Shown: piece after piece, positions 34,231 through 42,893 of the stretch
Layout: the number at the start of each line of letters is the position of its first letter
How positions within the stretch are numbered: the stretch's first letter is position 1
From: Paenibacillus_T sp033239625
Lineage (GTDB): Bacteria; Bacillota; Bacilli; Paenibacillales; Paenibacillaceae
Length of the DNA: 64,000 nucleotides
NCBI RefSeq assembly: GCF_033239625.1
Contig: NZ_BTCK01000024.1
Span: 30,683-94,682, forward strand
Reading direction: 5' to 3'
Translations under genes and position numbers: made by a program
Notes under the pieces: model-generated
Seen by the model: the letters and a program-made list of their open reading frames with translations, nothing else
The model's database searches: none
Told to the model about the DNA's origin: nothing

Positions 34231-34416
34231 GCGAGTAGACCGTCCAACGCGTATAGAGGTGAATTTCTATGATATATCAAGATTTAATGGAACTAAAAGA
34301 TGAAAGTTGTAAATTGGCGTGGCGCTAAACAACATGCAGAATATTTCAAGTGTGTTATAGGTTGTTGACGCGTCCTAGTGCCACTGGCTAGCTATAGCGC
34401 ATGCTTCGGGAGACAT

Positions 34417-34457
34417 AACAATAGTGAGCATCCGTAGGGGATGCTCACTATTGTTAG
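34417..34457. terminator. Long hairpin, terminator of the SUKH immunity gene
   Basis: AACAATAGTGAGCATCC and its near-perfect complement, about 17 base pairs with a 5-base loop, directly downstream (minus strand) of the gene at 34493-35017. No long T-run, so it may act partly as an mRNA stabiliser. The 260 bases upstream hold only a 19-codon frame at 34269-34328 with a good ribosome site but no recognisable product. Confidence 0.6.
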
Positions 34458-34492
34458 ATTGTAAGGGGAGAAGGTGCTTTCGCGTCAGGTTT

Positions 34493-35017
34493 CTATTTCG
34501 TGTTCCAGAACCAAAAATGAGCACCTTGTGAAACTATGAGACGTTCAAACCATAATTCGAAATTTAACCCGATTGCAGTACCTTCGTGGTCAGACGGATC
34601 GTAGATGGTACGATCATATAAATAATTGTCCTTACCTTCTTTTAGGAGTAGGTCATTCACGTAGATAATAGTTTGATCGTACTTTGCAATCGGATACATA
34701 TGCTCTGGAGCTGGAAAATCATTAAGATGATCGACGATTTGGTCTAGTCCAAATATGAGCCATGGGGGTTCCGCCCGATTACTTTGATCTTTAAATAATA
34801 TGGCACCATCGTGAATCATCAGGAACTTACGAAAACCATGAGAAAGGTTAAAGCCCGTATCATTGCAAAATTCACTTAATAACTGTTCGGTTGCAGGGTT
34901 ATAGAATAAAAAGGAACAAGTCATTGTATAGCCTAGTTCTCTTTGGATTTCAAAAATAGGATTTCTTCTAATACGATCTTTCAACGCAGATAGAGATAAG
35001 ATTAAAGAATCCATCAT
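34493..35017 (-). CDS. SUKH (SMI1/KNR4) family protein, probable toxin immunity protein
   Basis: 174 residues. The central region (GFNLSHGFRKFLMIHDGAIL, then WLIFGLDQIVDHLNDF) and the late segment follow the SUKH fold that neutralises nuclease toxins in polymorphic toxin systems. The start ATG follows GGAGG by 5 bases. It lies 32 bases after a secreted HNH nuclease gene on the same strand, the standard toxin-then-immunity order. Assignment of immunity function rests on family and adjacency. Confidence 0.75.
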   Translation of the reverse strand: MMDSLILSLSALKDRIRRNPIFEIQRELGYTMTCSFLFYNPATEQLLSEFCNDTGFNLSHGFRKFLMIHDGAILFKDQSNRAEPPWLIFGLDQIVDHLNDFPAPEHMYPIAKYDQTIIYVNDLLLKEGKDNYLYDRTIYDPSDHEGTAIGLNFELWFERLIVSQGAHFWFWNTK

Positions 35018-35049
35018 TTAGTCCTCCAATGGTAGTAACTAGTATCGTG

Positions 35050-36141
35050 TTAGTAAGATTTCCACCAATTTGTAAACTGTAAATGCTTATCAGGGTATAA
35101 CGGTATCAAATTACTGTAATCATTTGTTCCGCCATATTGCAACGGTAAAATGTGATGGATCTCACCTTTTGTTGTCACCCAATCAACATACCCGTAGGTC
35201 TTATCATACCACGTTTTGAAATTATCCCGGACACTATTATTAAATATAGTTCGCAAAGCATTATTCGTGGTTGATGATACTGCAGTAAAATCTGTTTTGT
35301 CAGGTGGCGTAGAATTCAAAAAACCGTTAATATCAACACCACGCCAATATGGATACTCTACACCGAGCTTATTAAGCAAGATATCCGTCTGGTCAAACTC
35401 TTCATAGTCCCAAGTATCAACTTCACCAGTAGGTTTAACCCAAATAGCATAGCCGAAATTATGTGTACTATAGTAATAGGTTTTGGAAATAGGTATTACT
35501 TTCGTTTTTGCGTTACCTACCCAAACTTGCCCATCTGTAAACTTAGCATTTAACATATCAAATTCTTGATATGTACCGTATCTAGTTGTGCTTCTGAAAA
35601 TTTGTGTCGTCGATTCTACGGTCTTCGGGCGAGCACCAATAATTTGTGTTATTTTTTGCAAAATATAAGGGCTTTGATTACCTGTTATTTTCAAACCGGA
35701 GGTTAATTCCACATAACTATACGAGCTTCCGATTACTGTGGCACTATTGAAGACATTAGGAATACTAGAGGATTGGAAATAATAAGGATTGGCATTTTCC
35801 GTTGTAACACTCATTTTGTCAGGTGCATGACCTAGCGAGCTTAATCTATTTGATAACTCTTCATAGCTCATATATCGATTCGAACTATTCATGTTCGCAT
35901 AAACAGTTTGTGCATCTGCATTATATGAAGCGATTTGCTCTCCGTCGCGATATACATAAGTGGTTTTTTGTAGTGTTGATGGTTCATTAGTTGGGCTAAT
36001 ACGAATTGATCTATTCGCAAGAGAGTATTGGTACGAACTCGAACTAGTATTATCTGCTGCCAATACTATCATGGATGAAGCGGAACTTAACAACAATGCA
36101 ACGACAATTAATAAACTAAATACCCTGAATCTAAATGGCAC
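35050..36141 (-). CDS. Sec-exported protein with C-terminal HNH nuclease domain (putative toxin)
   Basis: 363 residues from the GTG at 36141 (AGAGGTG 9 bases upstream); a longer in-frame ORF reaches 36195. A Sec signal peptide (hydrophobic core FSLLIVVALLLSSASS, cleavage near VLA-AD) precedes about 270 residues of a beta-rich, Ser/Thr/Asn/Tyr-rich region containing two similar blocks (around 35 and 150). The last 40 residues are an HNH/LHH-type nuclease: EIHHILPLQYGGTNDYSNLI with His329, His330, Asn344 and His353. Export plus a terminal nuclease and an adjacent SUKH gene point to an antibacterial toxin. No WXG100 or repeat carrier is seen. Confidence 0.85.
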   Translation of the reverse strand: MPFRFRVFSLLIVVALLLSSASSMIVLAADNTSSSSYQYSLANRSIRISPTNEPSTLQKTTYVYRDGEQIASYNADAQTVYANMNSSNRYMSYEELSNRLSSLGHAPDKMSVTTENANPYYFQSSSIPNVFNSATVIGSSYSYVELTSGLKITGNQSPYILQKITQIIGARPKTVESTTQIFRSTTRYGTYQEFDMLNAKFTDGQVWVGNAKTKVIPISKTYYYSTHNFGYAIWVKPTGEVDTWDYEEFDQTDILLNKLGVEYPYWRGVDINGFLNSTPPDKTDFTAVSSTTNNALRTIFNNSVRDNFKTWYDKTYGYVDWVTTKGEIHHILPLQYGGTNDYSNLIPLYPDKHLQFTNWWKSY

Positions 36142-36515
36142 TCTATTAACACCTCTTTGATTAGAATATATATGATAGCTGGCCAGCTGAATCATTGCTT
36201 AATTTCCTTTTTTTAATATATCATGTATATATTGTATTTTATAATAGGTACTTTCTATCATTCACTAACGACATTTGGCCTGATGTGGTGGTTTCCGGTA
36301 TTAGGAATTGACGTGTAGGAACGATAGTAAGTAGTTTATAACCCTCTATAGTTTTTGAGGCATCACGACATTACCATAGAAGGCTGGTAGGTAGCATATC
36401 TTAGCTCCCTGTTCCATTGAAGTAACTGTCAGTTTGGTGTAATATTACAACCCATTCTCTTGTAACATTCCTCCATCTCCAAACGTCAGTAACTGTTGAA
36501 AAAGGGAGGGGTATT
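36142..36515. other. AT-rich non-coding region between divergent genes
   Basis: 374 bases, clearly AT-rich at 36200-36260 (toxin promoter side). A fragment CATTGAAGTAACTGTCAG at 36412-36430 resembles the right end of the intergenic repeat. No gene is supported. Confidence 0.5.
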
Positions 36516-37001
36516 ATGAAAAATATTATAATTGCACTGATAGCAATGTGCTGTATTCTAACAGGGTGCTCTTCTAATCAAACGGAAAAACAGCCAGTGA
36601 TTGTGAAAGATAAAGAGAAGTCTGTAACGGAAAACGAAAATAATCTTACTTTGGATAAAGTGACAACTGCTTTAAAATCTGTGGGAATTGAAATGGTTTT
36701 AGAGGAGCAACAAAATGATTGGGTCTTGCATAACGTTAAGCCCAACAGGTTTTCTGTGGTTCGACCAAATGTAAAAGAAGTTTATAAAGAGTACATTTCA
36801 ATTTACGTTTACAATTCAGAGGCAGCTCGAAAAAAAGGACTAACTGATTTCAAAAATCAAAAGGAAAAGTATAATATGCAAATACCAAACATTTTCGAAT
36901 ACAAAAATGTTCTTATTCTGTATTGGCATCATGAAACCGTAGACAATGCGAAGGATACGAAATTTAATAAACAAATTGAAATGGCAATTCAAAAGATTTA
37001 A
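36516..37001 (+). CDS. Lipoprotein of unknown function
   Basis: 161 residues. Lipobox ILTGC, a Lys/Glu-rich linker, then an alpha-beta domain (LTLDKVTTALKSVGIEMVLE, ISIYVYNSEAARKKGLTDF, NIFEYKNVLILYWHHET). Ribosome site GGGAGGGG precedes the ATG. AT-rich. A repeat copy follows directly. It may be a small stress or immunity lipoprotein, but nothing in the sequence shows a function. Confidence 0.82.
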   Translation: MKNIIIALIAMCCILTGCSSNQTEKQPVIVKDKEKSVTENENNLTLDKVTTALKSVGIEMVLEEQQNDWVLHNVKPNRFSVVRPNVKEVYKEYISIYVYNSEAARKKGLTDFKNQKEKYNMQIPNIFEYKNVLILYWHHETVDNAKDTKFNKQIEMAIQKI

Positions 37002-37013
37002 ATTAGGAGTTCT

Positions 37014-37115
37014 TCATTAAGCTATCGGAGAACTTTAGTTCAACGATCCAGGAGCAGCTTGCCACCGCGGCAGCTGCTCTTCTGTCGTTAAGCGATTGGG
37101 CAGAATAGTTGCAAT
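37014..37115 (+). repeat. Short intergenic repeat, copy D
   Basis: Left arm TAAGCTATCGGAGAACTTTA, hairpin GGAGCAGCTTGCC ... GGCAGCTGCTC, and right end GTTAAGCGATTGGGCAGAAT. A further right-end word (GAAGTAACGGACAGAGTAG) lies at about 37129. Confidence 0.65.
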
Positions 37116-37212
37116 CGGTTGCTGTTCTTACTGAAGTAACGGACAGAGTAGTTGAACAACTGAATCCATTAATTGTAAGATAAGTGTTATGGAAATAAAG
37201 GAGGGAGTTTAA

Positions 37213-37808
37213 TTGAATAATTTCACAATAAAGTCCTTTGCTCCGTACTCACTAAACTACTTGATCTATATACAAAATGCGTTTATTTCTAGGAAGAATG
37301 AAGTGGCTAAATTTCCATCTCTTGATACTTCTCATTGGGGGCTTCTTGAGGAGAAGCATTTTTGTGAATCTTATAAAAATGTTTGGGCTGAGATGGTAAG
37401 GCGCATTTCGCACAACTCTTTGACAGATCATAATGGGGTTTTACTAACAGAACAAACTCTATTCCGAGAACTATTTAAAACAGGTGATCAAGGCGAAATA
37501 GGATTTGAGGAGATCGGAAATCGTTTTATGATTGGTTCTCAAGTCTTACAGGACAAATAACAATTGAAAGAGCAGCGGATCATATTATGTATTACGAGAT
37601 CGATATCTATAATAATGTTTCAAGAGCAATTCACCACAATGATAAAACCAACCAGGAATTGCTTATAAGCTTAATTTACGATGAGTGCTTATTTGGTGTC
37701 AGTACAGATTATTCATGGCACTCCATTGTCTCACTTAAAGATATATATTTAGATAATAAAACCTTGGTCAAAATTATTACAGAACGTTGGAATAAAGAAG
37801 AAACTTAG
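37213..37808 (+). pseudogene. Frameshifted gene of unknown function
   Basis: Two adjacent open frames (37213-37560 and 37587-37808) are halves of one protein. The second frame is open upstream to FSSLTGQITIERAADH, and adding one T to the TTTT tract at about 37524 joins it to the first frame, giving GNRFYDWFSSLTGQ and a product of about 198 residues. A good TTG start with GGAGGGAG supports the 5' end. I recognise no domain; it is soluble and acidic. The lesion is a homopolymer -1 slip: a sequencing error, a pseudogene or a phase-variable gene. Confidence 0.75.
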
Positions 37809-37962
37809 TACTGGGACGCTTTATTGAACTCCCTCGGTAAAATGTAGTTTTCTCACGAATACTCGCTTTTTCGCAGGATTTCTCCAATAGATAAATAGTT
37901 ATCCGGATAGAAGAGGGGATGTACCGTCAAAGTTCGGCAACCGAAGCGCATGCAGGAACAGA

Positions 37963-37988
37963 AGGGGCGAGTTTTCGCTCCTTTTTTC
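37963..37988 (+). terminator. Rho-independent terminator
   Basis: AGGGGCGA / TCGCTCCT stem (one G-T pair), then six T. It can end the transcript of the frameshifted gene. From here to 38205 (GC-rich) there is no supported gene; the sequence may include the far end of the IS110 remnant that follows. Confidence 0.75.
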
Positions 37989-38205
37989 TGCTCTGTTGCA
38001 CGCTACTCCACGTACCTCCGGAGGCTTTCACTCCCATTTCTCGACGGGTCGATGCCCTTTCATTTCTTCGTTACGCCAATCCGGTGGGTGGAGGCCGGTT
38101 ATCCTAACGGTACGGGTCTGAGCCCTTTTGTTCAACGCAATCCGGTACTCCGTGCAGTCTTGAGATCCCGCGAATAAGCCAGTATTCGTGCTCATTGAGA
38201 AGTGG

Positions 38206-38991
38206 TTAAACAGCTTGTTTCATAGGAATAACTCGATCCGGTTCGTAGACTTCGCCGCTTCGTGCCATGGCAACCAGAAGGCGAGCCAGCTTGCCGCAAA
38301 GTTTCATCACAGAGCGCATCGGCTTCATGCTTTTCGTCTTCACATTCACTTCGTGCTGCCGTTTAAACGATACATCGTTCATGATGAGGGCCATGGTTGC
38401 CATGAACAGGGCATGCCGAAGCCTTGGTCGGCCACGTTTACTGATTGACATCTGGCCTTTCCATTTGCCCGAGCTCGCTTCGGCTAGGTTGAGGCCGGCA
38501 TGTCGCAGCAATGCATTTCCATGCGCATAGCCGCTAAGGTCGCCAGCTTCGCCTAGAATGCCGGCGACAGACAAGGTGCTCATGCCCTTCATTGCCAGCA
38601 GGGGCTTAGCCAACGGAATCTGGGCCAGTGCGGCCACGACTTCGTCCTCAATTACCTGCAGTTGCTCCATGGCCAGATCATATTCGGCCAGCAGCTGTTG
38701 CAGATGAAGCTTGTAGGCTTTCTCGGCATGCTTGGCGCCCACTGAGCGCGCTGTAAGAGTTAGTAGTTCGCCAGCTCTACGTTCACCATTGTGCCGCTTC
38801 ATGACCGTTTTCCAACCGTCGACTACCTGGCGAACGGTAAGTTTTTGAAGATCGGTAGGCCTTGGACAGAGACGCAGGGTTGCTAACGATCCAGAGCCAA
38901 TGAGGTGCTTGTATACCTACCGAAGCTCAGGGAACACAATGTCGCCCCAGCGGTGAATCTGGTTCTTGACGCTGACAAGACGATGGACAAT
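38206..38991 (-). pseudogene. IS110-family transposase remnant 1, N-terminal catalytic domain deleted
   Basis: The frame ending TAA at 38206 covers the transposase C-terminal domain (Transposase_20): MKGMSTLSVAGILGEAGDLS, HAGLNLAEASSGKWKGQ and ISKRGRPRLRHALFMATMAL. Upstream the frame continues through NQIHRWGDIVFPELR to a TAG at 38917-38919 (where CAG for Gln is expected) and to VHRLVSVK at about 38990, immediately next to AAGGAGG. The whole DEDD domain (about 200 residues) is missing, and the junction lies just after the ribosome site. Not functional. Confidence 0.85.
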
Positions 38992-39096
38992 GGCGACCTC
39001 CTTAAGATGGCTAAAGGGCTATGACCCGTGACTAACCCATCGTACCGGATGCGCTCGTTTTTATGCAAAGCGCAAAATTAACGCTCTACAGGAATC
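38206..39096 (-). mobile_element. IS110-family element remnant 1
   Basis: Transposase remnant plus about 90 bases of non-coding left end (39005-39096) that match the left end of remnant 2 in GCGCTCGTTTTT and ACAGGAATCC. The left boundary is placed at the end of that shared block. The right end is not defined. No inverted terminal repeats, as expected for IS110. Confidence 0.7.
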
Positions 39097-39099
39097 CTA

Positions 39100-39215
39100 A
39101 CGAGGAACTATAGTTTAAAACAAACAGAGAGCAGCCCGCCGCAGCGCTGCTCTCTGTTTCATTGAAGTAACGGGCAGAACACTTCCAATATGCGCTAAAA
39201 TTAAGGTGTGGTGAT
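39100..39215 (+). repeat. Short intergenic repeat, copy E
   Basis: Left arm AACGAGGAACTATAG, hairpin GAGAGCAGC / GCTGCTCTC, right end GAAGTAACGGGCAGAACACT and TTCCAATATGCGCTAAAATT. It begins exactly at the left end of IS110 remnant 1. Confidence 0.75.
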
Positions 39216-39243
39216 GAACGCTAATGAGAGGTAGGGAAGCAGA

Positions 39244-39714
39244 TTGGGGACCGACATTCATGTGTATATCGAGCGGAAAACAATCAGAAATGGCAATCCT
39301 CTGATAAAAGAATGGATTAGTGTAGATGAATGGATACATGACCCTTACTTTGAGATAAGCGAGGTTCGGAATAGATACTGGACATATAGAAATTATCTGC
39401 TATTTGCGATATTAGCCAATGTAAGAAACCATTATAATATACAACCAATATCACAGCCAAAAGGGTTGCCTGAAGACGTTAGCCATGAAGTGAAAAAACA
39501 AAGCGATGAGGAAAATGGAGACGCGCACACAAGAAGTTGGCTTACTTTAAAAGAGCTTCTCGAATATGATTGGCAACAAAAGTTTGAGGATAATAATAAC
39601 GAAATCGTTCCGCTAGAAGCGATGGTTATCCCTTTCGTGAATGAATTTATACCGCGTTTGAGTGAAATTGACGTGTCTGAGAATGTCCGCATGGTTTTTT
39701 GGTTTGATAATTAG
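39244..39714 (+). CDS. Protein of unknown function (MGTDIH-type)
   Basis: 156 residues from a TTG after GAGGTAGGGAAG. It starts MGTDIHVYIERK, a beginning shared by conserved hypothetical proteins of phages and accessory islands. Soluble and acidic with many aromatic residues (YWTYRNYLLFAILANVRNH, then LKELLEYDWQQKF). Function unknown. It sits with another small gene between two IS110 remnants, so mobile or immunity-type cargo is possible. Confidence 0.7.
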   Translation: MGTDIHVYIERKTIRNGNPLIKEWISVDEWIHDPYFEISEVRNRYWTYRNYLLFAILANVRNHYNIQPISQPKGLPEDVSHEVKKQSDEENGDAHTRSWLTLKELLEYDWQQKFEDNNNEIVPLEAMVIPFVNEFIPRLSEIDVSENVRMVFWFDN

Positions 39715-39800
39715 AGAAACTCGTTAAGCTATAGGGAGTCGTTAGCATTCAGCGACTTCAGTGACTACATGACGGCAATCAGCCAAAAGGACAGATTACC

Positions 39801-40031
39801 ATGGGCGATGCAAAGTTCAAAGTGCTTTTACAATGCAACTTAAAAGTAAACCTTTATAAGCAGTTTGATCATGAATGTTATTATGCTGAGGTGCTCGAAG
39901 TTGACGAAAAGACTCTCTCGTTAATATTCACGGATTCATATCCCTTGAATTGTAAAGTATGCGGGCATGGTCCTGTATCAACTCGATTACTGAATGAAGA
40001 TATAGACCTGAACCTCCTTTTTGAGAACTGA
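39801..40031 (+). CDS. Small protein of unknown function
   Basis: 76 residues. AAGGACAG ribosome site about 7 bases from ATG. Probably an all-beta domain (FKVLLQCNLKVNLYKQFDHE, YYAEVLEVDEKTLSLIFTD) with a CKVCGHGP motif that could hold a metal but has only two Cys. Its stop codon is at the point where IS110 remnant 2 is truncated (about 40031), so its C-terminus may have been changed by that event. Confidence 0.65.
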   Translation: MGDAKFKVLLQCNLKVNLYKQFDHECYYAEVLEVDEKTLSLIFTDSYPLNCKVCGHGPVSTRLLNEDIDLNLLFEN

Positions 40032-40032
40032 G

Positions 40033-40837
40033 CTAGGTCATATTCCTCGAGCAAGTGCCCAAGATGGAGCTTGTAAGCATGAAGTGCTTGAGAGGTACCT
40101 ACACTGGATTTTGCAAGTGAAATGAGCAGTTCAGCACGTTTAACTCCGGCATGGCGCTTTACATATTGCTTCCAGCCGTCGAGGACCTGTTCCGTGCTTA
40201 ACCGACGGATATCTTTTGGCAAAGGAAAGAGCCTGAGTGTTGCGATTGCACTGGTGCAAGTAAGGATTTTAAAGACCTGACGAAGCTCAGGAAAGACAAT
40301 GTCTACCCAGCGATGAATCTGATTAACCGCAGCATTGAGGCGCTTGGTAACAGTCTCTCGGTTTGCCATAAGAATACGCAGTTCCTCATAAGCTTCGGGA
40401 TGAAAACGAACAGGGGAGTAGTACCCGTTTTTGACCATATCTGCAATGACAAGGGCATCTTTATGGTCACTTTTAGACGGTGTATTATCTCGGTTTTCCT
40501 TGTTCTTCTTGACGAGATGAGGGTTAACCAAAACAGGTTCGATGCCTTGATCGAGGAGCCAACGTGCTAGGCTGAACCAGTAGTGCCCAGTGGGTTCCAT
40601 GCCGATTATGACGCTGCTAAGTTTGTAGGATTTAAGTAGATCATGAATCCAACGTCCGAAGAGATTGAACCCTTCACGATGGTTACCAAACTCGAGAGGA
40701 GTTCCCAGAGCAATGCCTCGAAAACTGACAGCGCGGGCAACATGAACTTCTTGGGCGATATCTACGCCGATGACTAGGTGAGAAACGGTAATGTTTTCAA
40801 TGAGTTGATTTTGCTTGTCCTGTGACTTAAACTTCAT
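40033..40837 (-). pseudogene. IS110-family transposase remnant 2, C-terminal domain missing
   Basis: From ATG 40837 (AGGAGG 10 bases upstream) the frame gives the intact DEDD domain: VIGVDIAQEVHVA, GMEPTGHYWFSLARW and SDHKDALVIADMV carry the acidic residues, followed by NQIHRWVDIVFPELRQV. It ends at HAYKLHLGHLLEEYDLA, where the sequence passes into the 3' end of the 76-residue gene; the serine-bearing Transposase_20 domain is absent. About 60% identical to remnant 1 in their shared part, so it derives from a different IS110 element. Confidence 0.88.
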
Positions 40838-40952
40838 AGTAGAGCGACCTCCTGATGGGCTTTTTGAGGCTTTTGACCTCGTGTGCAACCCCATCTTACT
40901 GGAGGCGCTCGTTTTTGTTAAACGCCAAATTATTCGTATTACAGGAATCCTT
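40033..40952 (-). mobile_element. IS110-family element remnant 2
   Basis: Truncated transposase gene plus about 115 bases of left-end non-coding sequence (40838-40952), where IS110-group elements are known to encode their bridge RNA. The left boundary is placed after ACAGGAATCC, the block shared with remnant 1. Confidence 0.75.
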
Positions 40953-40984
40953 ACGGAAACGTTAGTCGAAACCATCAATAACAA

Positions 40985-41012
40985 AAGAGGCCGCCTCCAT
41001 GGCGACCTCTTA
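40985..41012 (-). terminator. Terminator of the ABC importer operon
   Basis: On the minus strand GAGGTCGCC / GGCGGCCTC stem followed by TTTT. On the plus side it follows an AAACGTTAGTCGAA arm that resembles the left arm of the intergenic repeat. Confidence 0.7.
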
Positions 41013-41079
41013 TTCGTGTTTAAATCCTTCCCACTATGTCCTAACACAAACGACTAGAGTGGGAACTATTATTGTATTC

Positions 41080-41910
41080 TTAGCCCTTCACCGCACCAGC
41101 TGTCATGCCGGCCACGATCCGCTTATTGAAGAAGATGAACAGAATAAGCGGCGGAATCGAGATGAGCATAATGTCTGCGAACAGCAGGTTCCACGACGTG
41201 TTGTACATGCTCGTGAAATTGTACAGCGTAAGCTGAATCGTTGCGTTCTTCGCGCCTGGGAAGAAGTAGAGCGGATTAACGAAGTCGTTATAGATACCGA
41301 CGGACGACAAAACAACAACGGTAGACGTAACCGGCATAAGCAGCGGGAAGATGATCTGGAAGAACATCCGCAGGCTGCCGCAGCCGTCGACGACAGCGGC
41401 CTCGTCGATCTCCCTCGGAATCGTCGCCATGAAGCTGCGGAACAACATAACGGCGAAGGAGATGCCTAGCGCGACCTCGACGAGCACGATGCCGGTCATT
41501 GTTTTGAACAAGTGAATCGAATCCAGCACCCAGATCGTTGGTACTATCGCCGGCGGAATCATCAAACCTGCCATGACGAGGAATTGAATGACGCCGGACC
41601 AGCGGTCGTTGCGTCGCTGCAGTACATAACCTGTCATTGCGCTTACGAGTATGAGAACGACGATGGATAGCAGCGTAATCAGCGTACTGTTAATGAACGA
41701 GCGAATGACCATATGATCCTGTGCCGTAAGCACTTCCTTGTAGTTCGACCATTGGAAGGAGGTTGGCCAGCTCAAGTCCAGCAGTGCCGCATCCGTCTTG
41801 CTCTTCAGCGAGTTAACAATGACGAAGAAGAAGGGGACCCAGAAAATAACGACCGATAATATGACGGCAAGCGTCTCGAGAATGGTTCGTTTCGCGCCTT
41901 TCAGTCTCAT
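41080..41910 (-). CDS. ABC sugar transporter permease, MalG type
   Basis: 276 residues, six membrane helices. The cytoplasmic EAA loop reads DEAAVVDGCGSLRMFFQIIF, typical of the CUT1 family. The ATG overlaps the stop codon of the upstream permease gene by one base (TAATG), so the two are coupled. Third gene of a binding protein-permease-permease operon. No ATPase gene follows, as usual where a shared MsmX-type ATPase is used. Confidence 0.95.
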   Translation of the reverse strand: MRLKGAKRTILETLAVILSVVIFWVPFFFVIVNSLKSKTDAALLDLSWPTSFQWSNYKEVLTAQDHMVIRSFINSTLITLLSIVVLILVSAMTGYVLQRRNDRWSGVIQFLVMAGLMIPPAIVPTIWVLDSIHLFKTMTGIVLVEVALGISFAVMLFRSFMATIPREIDEAAVVDGCGSLRMFFQIIFPLLMPVTSTVVVLSSVGIYNDFVNPLYFFPGAKNATIQLTLYNFTSMYNTSWNLLFADIMLISIPPLILFIFFNKRIVAGMTAGAVKG

Positions 41911-42791
41911 TACAGATCCACCTCTCTCTTCGATAGCAGCTTAAGCAGCGGGAATGCCAGCAGCGATACGCCGATGAACAGAATGACGTTGCCTGCCGTA
42001 GAGAGGCCGTAGAAGCCGCCTTGATATTGCTTGTAAATAATCGAAGCGATCAAGTCCGTGCTGAAGCCCGGTCCGCCTTTGGTCATCGCCCAGACAAGGT
42101 CGAACGAACGAAGGCCGCCGATGAAGGACAGAATGATGACGGAGTTCATTGCCGGCGCAACCAGCGGATTCGTAATATGCCAGAACCGATCCCAAGCGTT
42201 GCCGCCGTCGATCTGAAGCGCCTCGTAATAGTCTTCGGGAATGGACATAATGCCCGCGATAAAAATAACGGTAGCCATGCCGACGCCTTTCCACACATCA
42301 ACGAAAGCGACGGACAGAAGTGCGATGCTTGTGTCGCCGAGCCAATCAGGGCCCGCAATACCAGCGAGAGCCAAGCTTTTATTAATTAAGCCTTGCGATG
42401 GGTGCATCATGCTGCTGAATGCAATGCCAACCGCAATCGTAGATAGCAAAGTTGGGAAGAACACGACAGAGCGCAAGTAACCTTTAATTCGGAGGCCGGA
42501 GGTGAGCGCGACCCCAAGCATCAAGCCAAGAACAACTTTGAGACCGCAAGTCACTACGGCGTAAATCAACGTGTTGCGGAAGCCGATATTAAGCGACGAC
42601 TCAGAGAAGAACGTCTTATAGTTTTCGAACCCGATGAAGTCCCATTCCACCAGATCCCATCTCGTCATACTGAAGAAGAAGGACATAATCGTCGGCAGCA
42701 GGAACAATACGAAATAAATAATGCCCGCGGGCAGCAGAAACTTATACGTATACAAACGTTTGGAAGCTTTTGTTAGGGAAGCCTTCTGCAT
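41910..42791 (-). CDS. ABC sugar transporter permease, MalF type
   Basis: 293 residues, six membrane helices. EAA loop YEALQIDGGNAWDRFWHITN and the C-terminal AMTKGGPGFSTDLIASIIYK are typical CUT1 features. The start follows a GGGAGAG-type ribosome site. It lies 102 bases after the binding-protein gene, separated by a hairpin, and overlaps the next permease. Confidence 0.95.
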   Translation of the reverse strand: MQKASLTKASKRLYTYKFLLPAGIIYFVLFLLPTIMSFFFSMTRWDLVEWDFIGFENYKTFFSESSLNIGFRNTLIYAVVTCGLKVVLGLMLGVALTSGLRIKGYLRSVVFFPTLLSTIAVGIAFSSMMHPSQGLINKSLALAGIAGPDWLGDTSIALLSVAFVDVWKGVGMATVIFIAGIMSIPEDYYEALQIDGGNAWDRFWHITNPLVAPAMNSVIILSFIGGLRSFDLVWAMTKGGPGFSTDLIASIIYKQYQGGFYGLSTAGNVILFIGVSLLAFPLLKLLSKREVDL

Positions 42792-42825
42792 GATGAATCT
42801 CTCCCATCCTACTTTCTATAAAAGA

Positions 42826-42868
42826 AGCCCTGTCCTGCCTTTGATGGAGCAGGGCAGGGCTTGTTTGG
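42826..42868 (-). promoter_or_regulatory. Intercistronic hairpin between binding protein and permeases
   Basis: AAGCCCTG-CCTGC arms and their complements form a stable stem without a long T-run on the minus strand. Such hairpins often protect the 3' end of the binding-protein message and lower permease expression relative to it. Confidence 0.6.
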
Positions 42869-42893
42869 TCTTACACAGCTGGCTATGCGGAGC

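Noticed and set aside
34269..34328. 19-codon frame with a good GAGGTG ribosome site
   Set aside because: Too short to assign; could be the first codons of a deleted gene, but there is no continuing frame.
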